From Marinimicrobium hydrolyticum (GTDB lineage Bacteria; Pseudomonadota; Gammaproteobacteria; Pseudomonadales; Cellvibrionaceae): 49,506 nt of DNA. Shown here one piece after another: positions 16,922 through 26,374 of the stretch. The stretch covers positions 1 through 49,506 of the forward strand of contig NZ_JAVDDU010000015.1 in assembly GCF_030848505.1 (NCBI RefSeq), given 5' to 3'. The notes beneath the pieces were generated by a model. It did not search any database. It worked only from the letters and a program-made list of their open reading frames with translations, and had not been told where the DNA came from. Every line of letters begins with the position of its first letter. The stretch's first letter is position 1. The translations under genes were made by a program, and so were the position numbers.

Positions 16922-18751
16922 ATGAGTGCTGAAAGTGCTACTTACGTGAAACCCGAAATTCCTGCGGATGAGGAGGAGCGGCTGGAGGAATTGCGTGGGC
17001 TGAACCTACTGGGTGTCGCCGCCGATGAACGTTTCGATCGCTATACGGCCCTGGTGGCGAATCTTTTTGAGTTTCCCGTTGTATTGATCACTTTGATTGA
17101 CGCCAACCGGCAGTGGTTCAAGTCGGCTTGCGGTTGGAGTTTCCGGGAGACCACTCGCGACGTGTCGTTCTGTGCTCACGCCATCAACGAACCGGAAGTG
17201 ATGGTGATCCCGGACGCGTGTAAGGATGAGCGTTTTGCCGGGAACCCGTTGGTCACGGGCCCACCGTACATTCGTTTTTATGCGGGGGCGCAGGTGCACG
17301 GACCCAGCGGGAAAACGCTTGGTACCTTGTGCTTGATTGACCACAAGCCGCGCACGTTCGATGATTGCCAGATTTGGCGCCTGCGGCAATTTGCAAATCT
17401 GGTGGAAAGCGAAATTCGGCATAAGAACGATCTGCAGCAGGTGCGTGCGTCGGTAGAGTTTTCCGCCTACTACGATCCACTCACCCGTTTGCCCAACCGC
17501 CGTCTACTTACTGACCGTTTGACGCAGTTGCTGGCGCTTTCCCAAGCGTCCGAGCGTCAACTAGCGGTTCTGTTGATGAATGTTGCAGGTTTGCGTTTGG
17601 TGAATCAAAGCCTGGGTACAGAAGCCGGCGATGAGCTGCTCGCGCAAGTGGCGGATCGCTTGCGGGACGTGTGTCCAGGTGGCGGTACGGTGGCGCGTTT
17701 GCAGGCCGATGAGTTCGTGATGGTTGTACCCAACTTGGCGGAAGACGCTAACGATATTGATCAGGTCGCAGACCGGGTTCGGGGGGAGTTGGAAAAACCT
17801 TTTCTTTATGAGGGCGGTGAACAGTATTTGCGTATTTTGATCGGCGGCAGCATCTTTCCCGAGCACGGCGTTTCCCCCCAGGTGTTGATCGAAAAGGCCT
17901 CAGCGGCCATTCGTTTTTCGGGGCGGGAAGATTTGGGGATTCGCTACTTTACGCACGCCGAATCCGTGAGTATTTCCGAGCGCCTCAAGATAGAGTCCAG
18001 CATGCGTGGTGCTTTGGAAAAGAATCAGTTCTGTCTTCACTACCAGCCCATTGTCTCTCTGCATACGGGCGAGCTGGCCGGAGTCGAAGCGCTGCTGCGC
18101 TGGCACTCTTCTGAGTTGGGCGTTATGCACCCGGAGGAGTTTATTCCCATTGCCGAGCAGGCGGGACTGATCGTGCCGGTGGGCCGCTGGGTGCAGGCGG
18201 AGGTGTTTCGGCAAATTAGAGCGTGGTGCGCACAGGGGGAGTGGAATATTCCCGTGGCACTCAATGTGGCTCCAGTGGAGTTGCTGAAAGCGGATTTTGC
18301 GCAGGTTCTACTGGACCAGTTGAACAGCGCCGGAATTCCCCATGATTTACTGTGGGTGGAAGTGACGGAGTCTCTTCTGCTCAGCGATGATCCCCAGGTG
18401 GATTCGAACCTTGCGCTGCTTCATGAAGCTGGGTTGCGCGTCAGCATCGATGACTTTGGCACCGGTTACTCCAACCTTTCCCATTTGCGTCGACTACCCA
18501 TTAGCACCTTGAAGATCGATCGGTCGTTTATGAGTGGTGTGCCTGGGCAGCCCCATGAGATGGCCCTGGCCGAGGCGATTATCAATATTGCCAAGACTTT
18601 GGACTTGAATATGGTTGCTGAAGGGTTGGAAACTCGCGAGCAGTTGGACTTTTTGAAGCGCGCCGAATGCCAGTACGCTCAGGGGTTTCTCATTTCTAAA
18701 GCTCTTGCGCCAGATAAAATACCGTCGCTACGCGGTCGTCCGTTGCTCTAG
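16922..18751 (+). CDS. GAF-GGDEF-EAL cyclic di-GMP protein, probable phosphodiesterase
   Basis: A 609-residue cytoplasmic signalling protein with no transmembrane segment. Residues about 25-165 form a GAF domain with the VSFCAHAI and GTLCLIDHKPR landmarks. Residues 180-340 are a GGDEF domain whose active site is degenerate (QADEF at 261-265), so it should not make cyclic di-GMP and may instead bind GTP as a sensor. Residues 352-600 are an EAL domain with E389-A-L, a catalytic Glu in VEVTES (about 480), DDFGTG (510-515), K531 and a QGF segment, all consistent with an active cyclic di-GMP phosphodiesterase. A GGAGG-like ribosome site precedes the ATG. Confidence 0.9.
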   Translation: MSAESATYVKPEIPADEEERLEELRGLNLLGVAADERFDRYTALVANLFEFPVVLITLIDANRQWFKSACGWSFRETTRDVSFCAHAINEPEVMVIPDACKDERFAGNPLVTGPPYIRFYAGAQVHGPSGKTLGTLCLIDHKPRTFDDCQIWRLRQFANLVESEIRHKNDLQQVRASVEFSAYYDPLTRLPNRRLLTDRLTQLLALSQASERQLAVLLMNVAGLRLVNQSLGTEAGDELLAQVADRLRDVCPGGGTVARLQADEFVMVVPNLAEDANDIDQVADRVRGELEKPFLYEGGEQYLRILIGGSIFPEHGVSPQVLIEKASAAIRFSGREDLGIRYFTHAESVSISERLKIESSMRGALEKNQFCLHYQPIVSLHTGELAGVEALLRWHSSELGVMHPEEFIPIAEQAGLIVPVGRWVQAEVFRQIRAWCAQGEWNIPVALNVAPVELLKADFAQVLLDQLNSAGIPHDLLWVEVTESLLLSDDPQVDSNLALLHEAGLRVSIDDFGTGYSNLSHLRRLPISTLKIDRSFMSGVPGQPHEMALAEAIINIAKTLDLNMVAEGLETREQLDFLKRAECQYAQGFLISKALAPDKIPSLRGRPLL

Positions 18752-18775
18752 CAAGTAGCGCAAGACCGGTCCGGG

Positions 18776-20029
18776 TTACCTGGGTTGAACGTGTAAGCGA
18801 GCCTGATCCTGGTCGACCTGAAATCGAAAATGCCTAAGTACATTCATGCCCAATAAGCCATCCACACCGTGGGGCATGGAAAAGTCCAGTACGGCTATGT
18901 GCACATCGGGAATGGTGTGGGCTCCGAGCTGAAGTTGATCAACACGGTAGACAGTCCCTTTAGCCGCGCCGCCAGCGGTGTTGAAAATTTGCGGGCCAAG
19001 CTCGGTAAAACGGGTCTGGTGACGTAGACGGTCAAACGCTTCGTGGGACAGGGTGGTTACGCTGGCGCCGGTGTCGATTAGCAAGTGCACATCGGTCGTG
19101 CGATTGAGGCGCAGGGGCAAGTGGAAATGGCTTCCAATGGCGGTAAGTGCAAATGAATCTGTGCGCGGCTCGGTGCTGGCAACCCTCTCTCGGGGTGGAC
19201 GGCCAGCGCCCTTTAGCAGCGCCGCCACGTCCGCCGCTATGGCGGGGTTGGTCGAGAGGTGTTCAAGCAGCTCATGGCCGAGGTCTTGCTGACCGTGCTG
19301 TAAATAAAGCTCGGCCAAGCGCAGCTGATAGCGTGGTTCAGTAAGATCCAGTGATTGCAGAGTTTCGTAGAAGTGGCTTAGCTCGCGCCAGCGTCTCTCA
19401 GCCGACAATTGATCGTCTACCCTAGCCACGAAATCCTTAAATGCATTTACCACTGTGGGTTGTTTGTCGCTCTGGGTGAGCGCATAAGTAAAAGTTAACT
19501 GGAAGGTGTTGGCCGCTTCGAAGAAGTAATCGGCATTCATCTGGTGTTGCGCCAGCACCAGCAATACGTCGATATCGTCGTAGTTCACCGAAAGTAGGGC
19601 GTCGACCAGGCTGATTAAAGCGCTTGCATCGCCTTGCGCTAGATAGTTGTCCAAGAACTGCAGCGCAATCTCTTTTAGCTTCTCACTGGCATGGAGGTCT
19701 GTGCGTTCAGTTTCCCGGTACAGCGCCATGGCCTCACTCAGAGCGGGGGCTGCCAATAGCGCCCGAAATTGTTCAGGTACAGACTTGCTGACAGGAGCGG
19801 GTTCTTGCTCAGCGTTGTACTCAGCCTGTGTAGTTGCTCGGGGATTCGAGAGTGTGGCGGTTTCAGTAGACTCGTTCTGGAACCAAGGGCTGGAAGGATA
19901 AGGGGTAGAGGCTTCCTGTGGGGGGGGGGCGGGCAACCTGTCGGGCCCACGGGCCCACCAGCCAATCGCAATGCCCAGGCTCAGAATCAGTGCAGTGAAT
20001 AGCGGACTGGCTGGAAACCTGGGGCGCAT
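18776..20029 (-). CDS. Membrane-anchored retropepsin-like aspartic protease with TPR-like middle region
   Basis: A 417-residue protein. An N-terminal hydrophobic segment (about 10-25) should anchor it in the inner membrane with the rest in the periplasm. A Pro-rich linker follows, encoded in part by a run of ten C. The middle (about 80-280) is helical with repeats such as EPRYQLRLAELYLQHGQQDLG, TPR-like. The C-terminal 105 residues are a clan AA domain with LLIDTGAS (active Asp 319), a second hydrophobic strand and GVDGLLGMNVL, matching bacterial retropepsin-like proteases. The substrate is unknown. The gene is 35 bases downstream of the carbonic anhydrase gene on the same strand. Confidence 0.82.
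   Translation of the reverse strand: MRPRFPASPLFTALILSLGIAIGWWARGPDRLPAPPPQEASTPYPSSPWFQNESTETATLSNPRATTQAEYNAEQEPAPVSKSVPEQFRALLAAPALSEAMALYRETERTDLHASEKLKEIALQFLDNYLAQGDASALISLVDALLSVNYDDIDVLLVLAQHQMNADYFFEAANTFQLTFTYALTQSDKQPTVVNAFKDFVARVDDQLSAERRWRELSHFYETLQSLDLTEPRYQLRLAELYLQHGQQDLGHELLEHLSTNPAIAADVAALLKGAGRPPRERVASTEPRTDSFALTAIGSHFHLPLRLNRTTDVHLLIDTGASVTTLSHEAFDRLRHQTRFTELGPQIFNTAGGAAKGTVYRVDQLQLGAHTIPDVHIAVLDFSMPHGVDGLLGMNVLRHFRFQVDQDQARLHVQPR
19920..19929 (-). repeat. Ten-base C homopolymer in the protease coding strand
   Basis: The plus strand shows ten consecutive G; on the coding strand it encodes Pro codons after the membrane anchor. The reading frame is intact at this length. 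Tracts of this size can slip during replication. Confidence 0.85.
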
Positions 20030-20064
20030 TGGATAGTACCGTGAGTATAGGTGCGTGGCAGCGG

Positions 20065-20694
20065 CTAAGCCATGCGGTAGCGTTCGTCCACCTGATCAAT
20101 GGACTTGATGGGCTTCACCAGCTTGCGCAGCAGGCCATCTTTGATGCTGTAAATCCAACCGTGAATGGTCAGTTCCTGCCCTTGCTTCCAGGCATTTTGC
20201 ACAATGTTGGTGTGAGACACATTGGCCACTTGTTGTATGACATTCAGTTCGCACAAACGGTCAATGCGCTGAGCATCATCCTCTATCGCATCCAGTGCTT
20301 CTTGCTGATGAAAATACACATCGCGAATATTGCGCACCCAGTAGTCCAACATGCCCAGCTGCTTGTGCTCCATCGCCGCTTTTACACCGCCACAGCCATA
20401 ATGGCCGGTAACAATAATGTGTTTGACCTTAAGGTACTCCACAGCAAATTGCATCACGGACAGGCAGTTAAGGTCCGTCTGAATGACCAGGTTTGCGACA
20501 TTGCGGTGCACGAACAGCTCACCGGGCAATAAACCGACAATTTCATTGGCAGGCACTCGACTGTCGGCGCAGCCGATCCACAAAAATTCCGGCGTTTGCT
20601 GCGCGGCGAGTTTATTGAAAAACTCCGGATCTTTTTCCTTGGTCTGCTCCGCCCACTGGACGTTGTTGGTAAAGAGGGACTCTAAATCCGGCAT
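20065..20694 (-). CDS. can: Beta-class carbonic anhydrase
   Basis: Zinc enzyme converting CO2 and bicarbonate, needed for carboxylation reactions at ambient CO2. The 209-residue protein has the zinc ligands C42 and D44 (CADSRVPANE) and H98 and C101 (HYGCGG), all in canonical positions. The ATG at 20694 (MPDLESLFTNN) matches the family. An upstream in-frame start would add 27 residues and overlap the promoter region shared with the divergent sbcB gene. Confidence 0.95.
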   Translation of the reverse strand: MPDLESLFTNNVQWAEQTKEKDPEFFNKLAAQQTPEFLWIGCADSRVPANEIVGLLPGELFVHRNVANLVIQTDLNCLSVMQFAVEYLKVKHIIVTGHYGCGGVKAAMEHKQLGMLDYWVRNIRDVYFHQQEALDAIEDDAQRIDRLCELNVIQQVANVSHTNIVQNAWKQGQELTIHGWIYSIKDGLLRKLVKPIKSIDQVDERYRMA

Positions 20695-20796
20695 GGGATC
20701 TCCTGCTTCCTTTGGCTCGTCAAGGGTTCCAGTATATTTCAATATCGTCGTGAAATGGTACAGTAGGGCGAGCATACCTTACGGGAGCAACGCACA

Positions 20797-22338
20797 GTGG
20801 CGGGACAACAACAGAATGGAGCCAGAACTCTGTACTGGCACGATTACGAAACCTGGGGCGAGAACCCTGCTCAGGATCGTCCCTCTCAGTTTGCCGGCAT
20901 ACGTACTGACGAACAACTGAACATTATCGGTGAGCCGCTGATGCTCTACTGCCGTCCGGCCCCGGACACACTGCCCAAACCGGAAGCCTGTCTGGTGACG
21001 GGCCTTACCCCTCAGCTGGCTTTAGAGCAAGGTGTGCCCGAACGGGAGTTTATCGCGGCTATACTGGCCGAGCTGGGGCAACCCGGTACCTGCGGGGTAG
21101 GGTACAACTCCATTCGCTTTGACGACGAAGTCACCCGCTACACACTCTATCGCAATTTCTACGATCCTTATGAGCGCGAGTGGCGCAATGGGAATTCCCG
21201 CTGGGACATCATCGACATGCTACGCATGACACGCGCGCTGCGCCCGGAGGGCATTCAGTGGCCCAATTACGATGATGGCCGACCCTGTTTTAAGTTGGAA
21301 GAGCTCACCCGAGCCAACAATCTCAGCCATGAGTCGGCCCATGATGCCCTGTCGGATGTCTATGCCACCATTGCTATTGCTCGACTGGTGCGAGAGAAAC
21401 AGCCCAAACTGTACCAATACGCCTACCGGCTGCGGGACAAGCGCTTCGCCGGTTCTCTGGTGGATATCGACAGCCACAAGCCGCTGTTGCATATCTCTTC
21501 TAAATTCCCCAACGAAAACGGCAACGCCGCTCTGGTACTGCCCCTGATGCGGCATCCGGACAACAATAACAGTGTGTTGGTGTTCAATTTGGCTTCCAAC
21601 CCCGCGGATCTGTTAAATCTGGACGTGGAGGGTTTGCGCGAGCGCCTGTTCGTGAAGACCGAAGACTTGCCCGAAGGCTCGGAGCGCCTGGCTCTGAAAG
21701 AAGTTCACCTAAACAAAACCCCAATGCTGCTTCCCCCTAACATGCTGGACGACAAAACCGCGCGTCGCCTGCGAATCAACCGGGAGCAATGTGAAGCCCA
21801 CTGGCGGCAATTGGCCAACCTGACTCTGGATGAGCGTCGTGCGCTGCAGGTGAAGCTCCACCAGCTCTACCGGGAGCGCTCCTTCACGCCCAAAACCGAC
21901 CCGGAGCAGATGCTCTACGACGGGTTTTTTGACGACAGCGACAAACGTCTTATGGCCCAAGTGCGCAAAATGAGTGGGGATGAGCTGGCCCAGCAGCACT
22001 TCGACTTTAAGGACAGCCGGCTACCCGAGTTACTGTTTCGCTACCGGGCTCGCCACTACCCAGAATCGTTAAGCAGCCAGGAGCAGGCCAGCTGGCGCAC
22101 GTTCTGCCGTAGCCGCTTGACCGACCCTCAAGCGGGGGGCAGCCTTACTTGGGATCAATTGGTCCAGCGATTGGCCACCTTGCGATCCGGGACGTTGAGT
22201 GATCAGCAGCGGGGCATTCTGACTGAATTGGAGCGTTACGGACGCGAACAGCTGCAAAGGCTTGGACTGTCGGTGTCGAGTCCAATCGCAGGGGAGCTTG
22301 CCCCAGAGAATTCGACCGCGGCACCTTCTTCGTCTTAA
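20797..22338 (+). CDS. sbcB: Exodeoxyribonuclease I
   Basis: 3'-5' single-strand DNA exonuclease acting in recombination and mismatch repair. The 513-residue protein begins with GTG (20797) and shows the DEDDh exonuclease motif DYETWG (D16, E18), then GYNSIRFDDEVTRY and the HDALSDVYATI motif III. The following SH3-like and C-terminal helical domains are present with QVRKMSGDELAQQ. The length is slightly above that of E. coli ExoI. The final 25 residues (SSPIAGELAPENSTAAPSSS) are a low-complexity tail. Confidence 0.95.
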   Translation: MAGQQQNGARTLYWHDYETWGENPAQDRPSQFAGIRTDEQLNIIGEPLMLYCRPAPDTLPKPEACLVTGLTPQLALEQGVPEREFIAAILAELGQPGTCGVGYNSIRFDDEVTRYTLYRNFYDPYEREWRNGNSRWDIIDMLRMTRALRPEGIQWPNYDDGRPCFKLEELTRANNLSHESAHDALSDVYATIAIARLVREKQPKLYQYAYRLRDKRFAGSLVDIDSHKPLLHISSKFPNENGNAALVLPLMRHPDNNNSVLVFNLASNPADLLNLDVEGLRERLFVKTEDLPEGSERLALKEVHLNKTPMLLPPNMLDDKTARRLRINREQCEAHWRQLANLTLDERRALQVKLHQLYRERSFTPKTDPEQMLYDGFFDDSDKRLMAQVRKMSGDELAQQHFDFKDSRLPELLFRYRARHYPESLSSQEQASWRTFCRSRLTDPQAGGSLTWDQLVQRLATLRSGTLSDQQRGILTELERYGREQLQRLGLSVSSPIAGELAPENSTAAPSSS

Positions 22339-22418
22339 ATTGGTGCTCGACTAGAGCCCTCTGACTGTAGCCAGCCGAAACCATCGCCAGCGCTCTGGGA
22401 TTTCCCTCCAATCGACGG

Positions 22419-22424
22419 TACAAT
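22419..22424 (+). promoter_or_regulatory. Possible -10 element of argG
   Basis: TACAAT lies about 93 bases before the argG ATG at 22517. The -35 position 17 bases upstream reads TGGGAT, a poor match, so this is only a candidate. I could not see an ArgR box. Confidence 0.3.
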
Positions 22425-22516
22425 ACGCGCCGCCGCACAGCGGCCCCAGGGCAGTTTTTTGCTCGTTGGGCCCCCTGGCATCCAAATCGAAGTACAGCAT
22501 TCAGCGGGAGCTCCCT

Positions 22517-23737
22517 ATGTCATCCGTCAAAAAAGTGGTTCTGGCCTATTCCGGTGGCCTGGATACGTCTGTCATCGTCAAGTGGTTGCAGGAAACCTAT
22601 AACTGCGAGGTGGTGACCTTTACCGCCGATATCGGCCAGGGTGAAGAGGTGGAGCCGGCCCGTGCCAAGGCACAGGCGCTGGGAGTTAAAGAAATCTACA
22701 TCGACGATTTGCGCGAAGAATTCGTACGCGATTTCGTTTTCCCCATGTTCCGGGCCAACACCATTTATGAAGGTGAATACTTGCTGGGCACCTCCATCGC
22801 CCGTCCGCTGATCGCCAAGCGCCTGATTGAAATTGCCAATGAAACGGGCGCCGATGCCATTTCCCACGGTGCTACCGGCAAAGGCAATGACCAAGTGCGC
22901 TTCGAACTGGGCGCCTACGCGCTCAAGCCCGGCATCCAGGTGATTGCGCCCTGGCGCGAGTGGGACCTGACGTCTCGGGAAACCCTGATGGCCTACTGCG
23001 AGAAGCACAATATTCCCGTGGACTACGCCAAGAACAAGAAGAAGTCCCCTTACTCCATGGACGCCAACCTGCTGCACATCTCTTACGAGGGCGGCGTGCT
23101 GGAAGATCCCTGGACTGAGGCGGAAGAAGAGATGTGGCGCTGGAGCGTGTCCCCCGAGGCGGCTCCAGACCAGCCCACCTATGTGGACCTGACTTTTGAA
23201 AAAGGCGACATAGTGGCCATCAATGGCGAAACAATGTCGCCGGCTACGGTTTTGGCCACCCTGAACAAACTGGGCGGCGAAAACGGCATTGGCCGTTTGG
23301 ATATTGTGGAAAACCGCTACGTGGGCATGAAGTCCCGGGGCTGTTACGAAACACCCGGCGGCACCATCATGCTGCGAGCGCACCGGGCCATAGAATCCAT
23401 TACCCTTGATCGGGAAGTGGCGCACCTAAAAGACAGCCTGATGCCCAAATACGCCGAACTGGTGTACAACGGCTATTGGTGGAGCCCAGAGCGGCAGATG
23501 CTGCAAACGGCCATTGATGAGTCCCAGAAGCACGTCAACGGCGAAGTGCGTCTGAAGCTCTACAAAGGCGGCGTTCACCTGGTCGGCCGTCGCTCGGCGG
23601 ATAGTCTGTTCGACGAAAAAGTCGCCACGTTTGAAGATGATGCCGGCGCGTACGATCAGAAAGACGCCGAAGGCTTCATTAAACTCAACGCTCTGCGCAT
23701 GCGCATTGCCGCCAGCAAAGGGCGTAAGCTCAGCTAA
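22517..23737 (+). CDS. argG: Argininosuccinate synthase
   Basis: Joins citrulline and aspartate with ATP to form argininosuccinate in arginine synthesis. The 406-residue protein has the P-loop pyrophosphatase motif AYSGGLDTS near residues 10-18, the [15 protein letters not shown] segment and [17 protein letters not shown], all typical of ArgG type 1. The ATG at 22517 is chosen because a GGGAG ribosome site precedes it by 6 bases; an upstream in-frame start adds 17 atypical residues. argH is not adjacent. Confidence 0.97.
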   Translation: MSSVKKVVLAYSGGLDTSVIVKWLQETYNCEVVTFTADIGQGEEVEPARAKAQALGVKEIYIDDLREEFVRDFVFPMFRANTIYEGEYLLGTSIARPLIAKRLIEIANETGADAISHGATGKGNDQVRFELGAYALKPGIQVIAPWREWDLTSRETLMAYCEKHNIPVDYAKNKKKSPYSMDANLLHISYEGGVLEDPWTEAEEEMWRWSVSPEAAPDQPTYVDLTFEKGDIVAINGETMSPATVLATLNKLGGENGIGRLDIVENRYVGMKSRGCYETPGGTIMLRAHRAIESITLDREVAHLKDSLMPKYAELVYNGYWWSPERQMLQTAIDESQKHVNGEVRLKLYKGGVHLVGRRSADSLFDEKVATFEDDAGAYDQKDAEGFIKLNALRMRIAASKGRKLS

Positions 23738-23749
23738 GCGCCCGAAAAA

Positions 23750-23796
23750 CTTAGCAGGCTCTGCCGAACCAATGTGGGGCGGCAGGGTCTGCTAAG
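23750..23796 (+). terminator. argG: Hairpin downstream of argG, possible terminator
   Basis: Arms of 17 bases (CTTAGCAGGCTCTGCCG and CGGCAGGGTCTGCTAAG) pair with two mismatches around a 13-base loop. The hairpin starts 12 bases after the argG stop. No T-run follows, so it could be a processing or stability structure rather than a classical intrinsic terminator. Confidence 0.5.
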
Positions 23797-23933
23797 ACGT
23801 TTGACTCCGGTTTCATCGAAGCCGATTTTTCGCGGGCCAAACCACTCTTCAGAGGGTTTGGTGTGCCAGGATCGCACCCTCCCAGTGTTTCACTCAACTC
23901 TCTCTCCTTGTTGCGCAGTAAACGGGACATTGT

Positions 23934-23947
23934 TTGATGGAAGTCAA
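23934..23947 (+). promoter_or_regulatory. FNR/ANR-type box upstream of ccoN
   Basis: TTGATGGAAGTCAA matches the consensus TTGAT-N4-ATCAA at nine of ten positions. It lies 139 bases before the ccoN ATG. Low-oxygen activation by FNR or ANR is established for cbb3 oxidase operons in related bacteria, so the context fits well. A clear -10 about 22 bases downstream of the box centre is not seen. Confidence 0.65.
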
Positions 23948-24052
23948 AAAATGTGTCAGCGCTTTAAGGGAAAATGCCCTCGCCAACCGGCAGTCTTGCG
24001 CCCCTAATGACAGGGCGTCGGCACGCTTGAGGCAGGATTTAGGCAACTCTTT

Positions 24053-24066
24053 TTGCGCTAGCGCAA
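24053..24066. promoter_or_regulatory. Perfect 14-bp palindrome in the ccoN leader
   Basis: TTGCGCTAGCGCAA is its own reverse complement and ends 19 bases before the ccoN ATG, between any promoter at the FNR box and the start codon. It may be an operator or a short 5'-UTR structure. Confidence 0.4.
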
Positions 24067-24085
24067 CACAGTACGGGAATATCCT

Positions 24086-25525
24086 ATGACTAGCAGTTTG
24101 GCCGCGGCCGGCAACCACCCGGTATACGATTACAAGGTGGTTCGTCAGTTTTCTGTAATGACCGTGGTGTGGGGTATCGTGGGCATGGCCGTTGGGGTTC
24201 TGATCGCCGCCCAACTGGTATGGCCGGGCCTCAATGACATTTGGGCACCATATACGAACTTTGGCCGTTTGCGCCCCCTGCACACCAATGCGGTCATTTT
24301 TGCCTTCGGTGGCTGCGCGCTCTTCGCTACTTCCTATTACGTGGTTCAACGCACCTGCCAGGCCCCGCTGTTCGGCGGTTGGCTGGTGCCGTTCACCTTC
24401 TGGGGCTGGCAACTGGTGATCGTCTCGGCCGCCATTACACTGCCGCTGGGTATCACCACCACTAAAGAATACGCTGAGCTGGAATGGCCCATCAGTATTC
24501 TGATCACGATCGTGTGGGTGGCCTACGCCATCGTGTTTTTTGGCACCATCGCCAAGCGCAAAATCTCCCACATCTATGTGGCCAACTGGTTCTTTGGGGC
24601 GTTTATCCTGGCTGTGGCCCTGTTGCACGTGGTCAACAATGTTTATGTTCCCGTAACGTTGTGGAAGTCTTACTCCGTTTACTCGGGTACCACCGATGCC
24701 ATGATTCAGTGGTGGTATGGGCACAACGCCGTGGGCTTTTTCCTGACCGCTGGCTTCCTGGGCATCATGTATTACTTTGTGCCCAAACAGGCAGAGCGAC
24801 CCATCTATTCGTACCAGCTGTCCATCGTGCACTTTTGGGCCCTGATTTCCATTTACGTGTGGGCGGGTGCGCACCATCTGCACTACACCTCGTTGCCTGA
24901 CTGGGCACAAAGCCTCGGTATGGTGATGTCTCTGATTCTCCTGGCGCCCAGTTGGGGCGGCATGATCAATGGCGTTATGACGCTCTCCGGCGCCTGGCAC
25001 AAACTGCGCACTGACCCGACCTTGCGCTTTCTGGTGGTGTCTTTGTCGTTCTATGGTCTGACGACTTTTGAAGGGCCCATGATGTCCATCAAAACCGTGA
25101 ATGCGCTCTCCCACAACACGGACTGGACCATTGGTCATGTGCACGCGGGTGCTCTGGGCTGGGTGGCAATGATCTCCATCGGAGCCATGTATCACCTACT
25201 GCCGATTTTGTTCGGCCGCAAACAGATGTACAGCATTAAGTGGATCAACGTGCATTTCTGGCTTTCTACCGTGGGTATTGTTCTCTACATCGTAGCCATG
25301 TGGGTGAACGGAATTATGCAGGGCTTGATGTGGCGTGCGTTTAACGAAGATGGGACGCTCACCTACACCTTCGTCGAATCCGTGCAAGCCAGCTATCCCG
25401 GTTACGTGGTGCGTTTTGTGGGCGGCGCTATCTTTTTGTTGGGTATGTTACTGATGGCCTGGAACCTATGGCGCACCGCCACAGTGCCCGAACCGGCCAA
25501 TGAGTCCGGGGAGGCAAAAGCATGA
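24086..25525 (+). CDS. ccoN: cbb3-type cytochrome c oxidase subunit I
   Basis: Catalytic subunit of the high-affinity cbb3 terminal oxidase that reduces oxygen and pumps protons at low oxygen. The 479-residue protein has about twelve hydrophobic helices. The low-spin heme b ligand is probably H66 (RPLHTNAV). The CuB ligands are H213 and H263/H264, with Y257 spaced from H213 as in the cross-linked His-Tyr pair of this enzyme class. The HVHAG heme pair lies near 350. The stop overlaps the ccoO start (ATGA). It is preceded by an FNR-type box. Confidence 0.97.
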   Translation: MTSSLAAAGNHPVYDYKVVRQFSVMTVVWGIVGMAVGVLIAAQLVWPGLNDIWAPYTNFGRLRPLHTNAVIFAFGGCALFATSYYVVQRTCQAPLFGGWLVPFTFWGWQLVIVSAAITLPLGITTTKEYAELEWPISILITIVWVAYAIVFFGTIAKRKISHIYVANWFFGAFILAVALLHVVNNVYVPVTLWKSYSVYSGTTDAMIQWWYGHNAVGFFLTAGFLGIMYYFVPKQAERPIYSYQLSIVHFWALISIYVWAGAHHLHYTSLPDWAQSLGMVMSLILLAPSWGGMINGVMTLSGAWHKLRTDPTLRFLVVSLSFYGLTTFEGPMMSIKTVNALSHNTDWTIGHVHAGALGWVAMISIGAMYHLLPILFGRKQMYSIKWINVHFWLSTVGIVLYIVAMWVNGIMQGLMWRAFNEDGTLTYTFVESVQASYPGYVVRFVGGAIFLLGMLLMAWNLWRTATVPEPANESGEAKA

Positions 25526-26133
25526 AGAATCACGATCTGGTAGAAAAAAACATCGGTCTGATGACCGTGCTGATTATCTTCGCCATCAGTTTCGGTGGCT
25601 TGGTGCAAATCGTGCCGCTGTTTTTCCTCAAGGAAACCACTGAACCGGTAGAAGGCCTGATGCCTTTGGGGGCCCTGGAACTGGAAGGCCGGGACATTTA
25701 CATCCGCGAAGGTTGTCACGTTTGCCACACCCAAATGGTGCGGCCGTTGCGTGCGGAAGTGGAGCGCTATGGACACTATTCCGTGGCGGGAGAGCAAATC
25801 TATGAGCATCCGTTCCTCTGGGGTTCCAAGCGCACCGGTCCGGACCTGGCCCGCATCGGTGGTCGTTATTCTGACGATTGGCACAAAGTGCATTTGTTTA
25901 ATCCGCGCCTTGTCGTTCCGGAATCCAACATGCCGGCTTATCCCTGGCTCTATGACAATGTTCTGGACGGGCGCCATACGGAACGCAAAATGCGAGCTTT
26001 GCGCCGGGTAGGGGTGCCGTACACCGATGAAGATATTGAAGGCGCTGGTGAGCGGGTGAAAGGCGAAACCGAAATGGACGCCCTGGTAGCCTACTTGCAA
26101 CAGTTGGGTACTTTGCTGACGGAGAAACGGTGA
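25522..26133 (+). CDS. ccoO: cbb3-type cytochrome c oxidase subunit II (mono-heme cytochrome c)
   Basis: A 203-residue subunit with one N-terminal membrane helix (about 11-34) and a periplasmic cytochrome c domain. The single heme site is CHVCH at 65-69, and a Met ligand lies in the [12 protein letters not shown] segment. It transfers electrons from CcoP to CcoN. It overlaps ccoN and is followed by ccoQ after 4 bases. Confidence 0.96.
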   Translation: MKNHDLVEKNIGLMTVLIIFAISFGGLVQIVPLFFLKETTEPVEGLMPLGALELEGRDIYIREGCHVCHTQMVRPLRAEVERYGHYSVAGEQIYEHPFLWGSKRTGPDLARIGGRYSDDWHKVHLFNPRLVVPESNMPAYPWLYDNVLDGRHTERKMRALRRVGVPYTDEDIEGAGERVKGETEMDALVAYLQQLGTLLTEKR

Positions 26134-26137
26134 CATT

Positions 26138-26374
26138 ATGGATTCAGGACTCTTGGGAACCATTTCCACCCTTTTGATGGCTGCGGCTTTCGCAGCGATA
26201 TGTTGGTGGGCTTTTTCTCCGCGCCGCAAGAAGCGCTTTGAAGATGCGGCCGAGGTGCCCTTCAAGAAAGATGAGAATGACCCTGAAACTCCGTCAGAGG
26301 ATGACGACAGCGATACCCCGGCAGACCGGGACCAAGCTGAGCAAAACGATTCATCACGGCAGGACAAGCAATGA
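26138..26374 (+). CDS. ccoQ: cbb3-type cytochrome c oxidase accessory subunit CcoQ
   Basis: A 78-residue protein with one membrane helix near residues 7-25, ending in a CWWAFSPRRKKRFEDAA segment that is typical of CcoQ. The acidic tail rich in D, E and S is longer than in many members. CcoQ stabilises the oxidase complex. Its stop overlaps the ccoP start. Confidence 0.9.
   Translation: MDSGLLGTISTLLMAAAFAAICWWAFSPRRKKRFEDAAEVPFKKDENDPETPSEDDDSDTPADRDQAEQNDSSRQDKQ

Larger units (their letters stand above)
23738..24085. other. argG-ccoN intergenic region
   Basis: This 348-base gap holds an argG-proximal hairpin (23750-23796), an FNR/ANR-type box (23934-23947) and a perfect palindrome (24053-24066) just before ccoN. 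No small gene is convincing. An in-frame minus-strand reading through it is an antisense shadow of ccoN. Confidence 0.7.

Noticed and set aside
18390-18412. tRNA-like GGATTCGAACC motif
   Set aside because: It lies in the EAL domain coding frame (encodes VDSN) and has no acceptor, D-arm or anticodon stem around it.
22520-23425. 301-codon open frame on the minus strand opposite argG
   Set aside because: It overlaps the well-supported argG and shows only low-complexity His/Gly-rich sequence.
23894-25195. 433-codon open frame on the minus strand opposite ccoN
   Set aside because: It is rich in His, Gln and Gly with no family motif and lies fully across a clear membrane oxidase gene; it is an antisense shadow.
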